Assembly: GCA_946699065.1 (NCBI GenBank)
Contig: CAMPDV010000449.1
Location: 124,001-188,000 of the forward strand
DNA length: 64,000 nucleotides
Origin: Loxodes magnus
Taxonomy: Eukaryota > Ciliophora > Karyorelictea > Loxodida > Loxodidae
Reading direction: 5' to 3'
Position 1 is the first letter of the stretch. Each line of letters opens with the position of its first letter. This document shows positions 1 to 64,000 of this stretch, one piece after another. The translations under genes and the position numbers were made by a program. Under the pieces are notes generated by a model, which made no database searches, was not told the DNA's origin, and saw only the letters and a program-made list of their open reading frames with translations.

Positions 1-63999
<63,999 letters not shown>

Positions 64000-64000
64000 A

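Overview
The window is one uninterrupted tandem array of a 123-bp unit (41 codons), read on the minus strand in a single reading frame from edge to edge. About 520 units fit. The only length change I found is one unit shortened by 6 bp (24970-25086), so the frame never shifts. Each unit encodes one WD40 repeat of the pattern [16 protein letters not shown], then EFIVSGSxDxxVRLW, then [11 protein letters not shown]. No gene start, gene end, unique flank, RNA gene, mobile element or intergenic spacer is present. The N-terminal side lies at high coordinates and the C-terminal side at low coordinates, and both ends run out of the window.

Under the standard code the frame is cut by about 110 in-frame stops: about 108 TGA, two TAG and no TAA. 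Of the TGA codons, 107 sit at only three of the 41 codon positions: x in HTDxV (51), x in SYVxSV (40) and x in SGSxDK (16). These are the top-face WD40 positions called R1-2, R1 and D-1, where many WD40 proteins carry Trp. About ten other codons per unit are one base from a stop, yet they are almost never nonsense. The simplest reading is that TGA is a sense codon here, probably Trp, and that the window is an internal slice (about 21,330 codons, over 2 MDa) of a gigantic WD40 protein. The alternatives are a decayed or satellite-like array under the standard code, a silent cassette reservoir, or recoding or editing of the message.

Layout from low to high coordinates: 1-6.4 kb has TGA only at R1 and a 7-unit (861 bp) higher-order repeat. 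6.4-18 kb has long open stretches, isolated TGA codons and a 15-unit duplication. 18-29.7 kb is TGA-poor, with TGA mostly at D-1, and is rich in Lys/Arg variants. 29.7-46 kb is TGA-rich, mainly at R1-2. 46-64 kb is a recent mosaic of shuffled 4-, 8-, 23-, 27-, 70- and 88-unit duplications, including one 2.4-kb copy with a single mismatch noticed.

The organism cannot be fixed. GC is about 44% (counted on the consensus unit), the unit's conserved Arg is AGA, and no introns are seen. If TGA is sense, a lineage with a UGA-reassigned code (some ciliates or other protists, or certain bacteria) is suggested. Near-identical repeats that vary mainly at ligand-facing residues resemble the WD40 domains of fungal HET/NACHT-WD40 non-self recognition genes, but at far larger scale.
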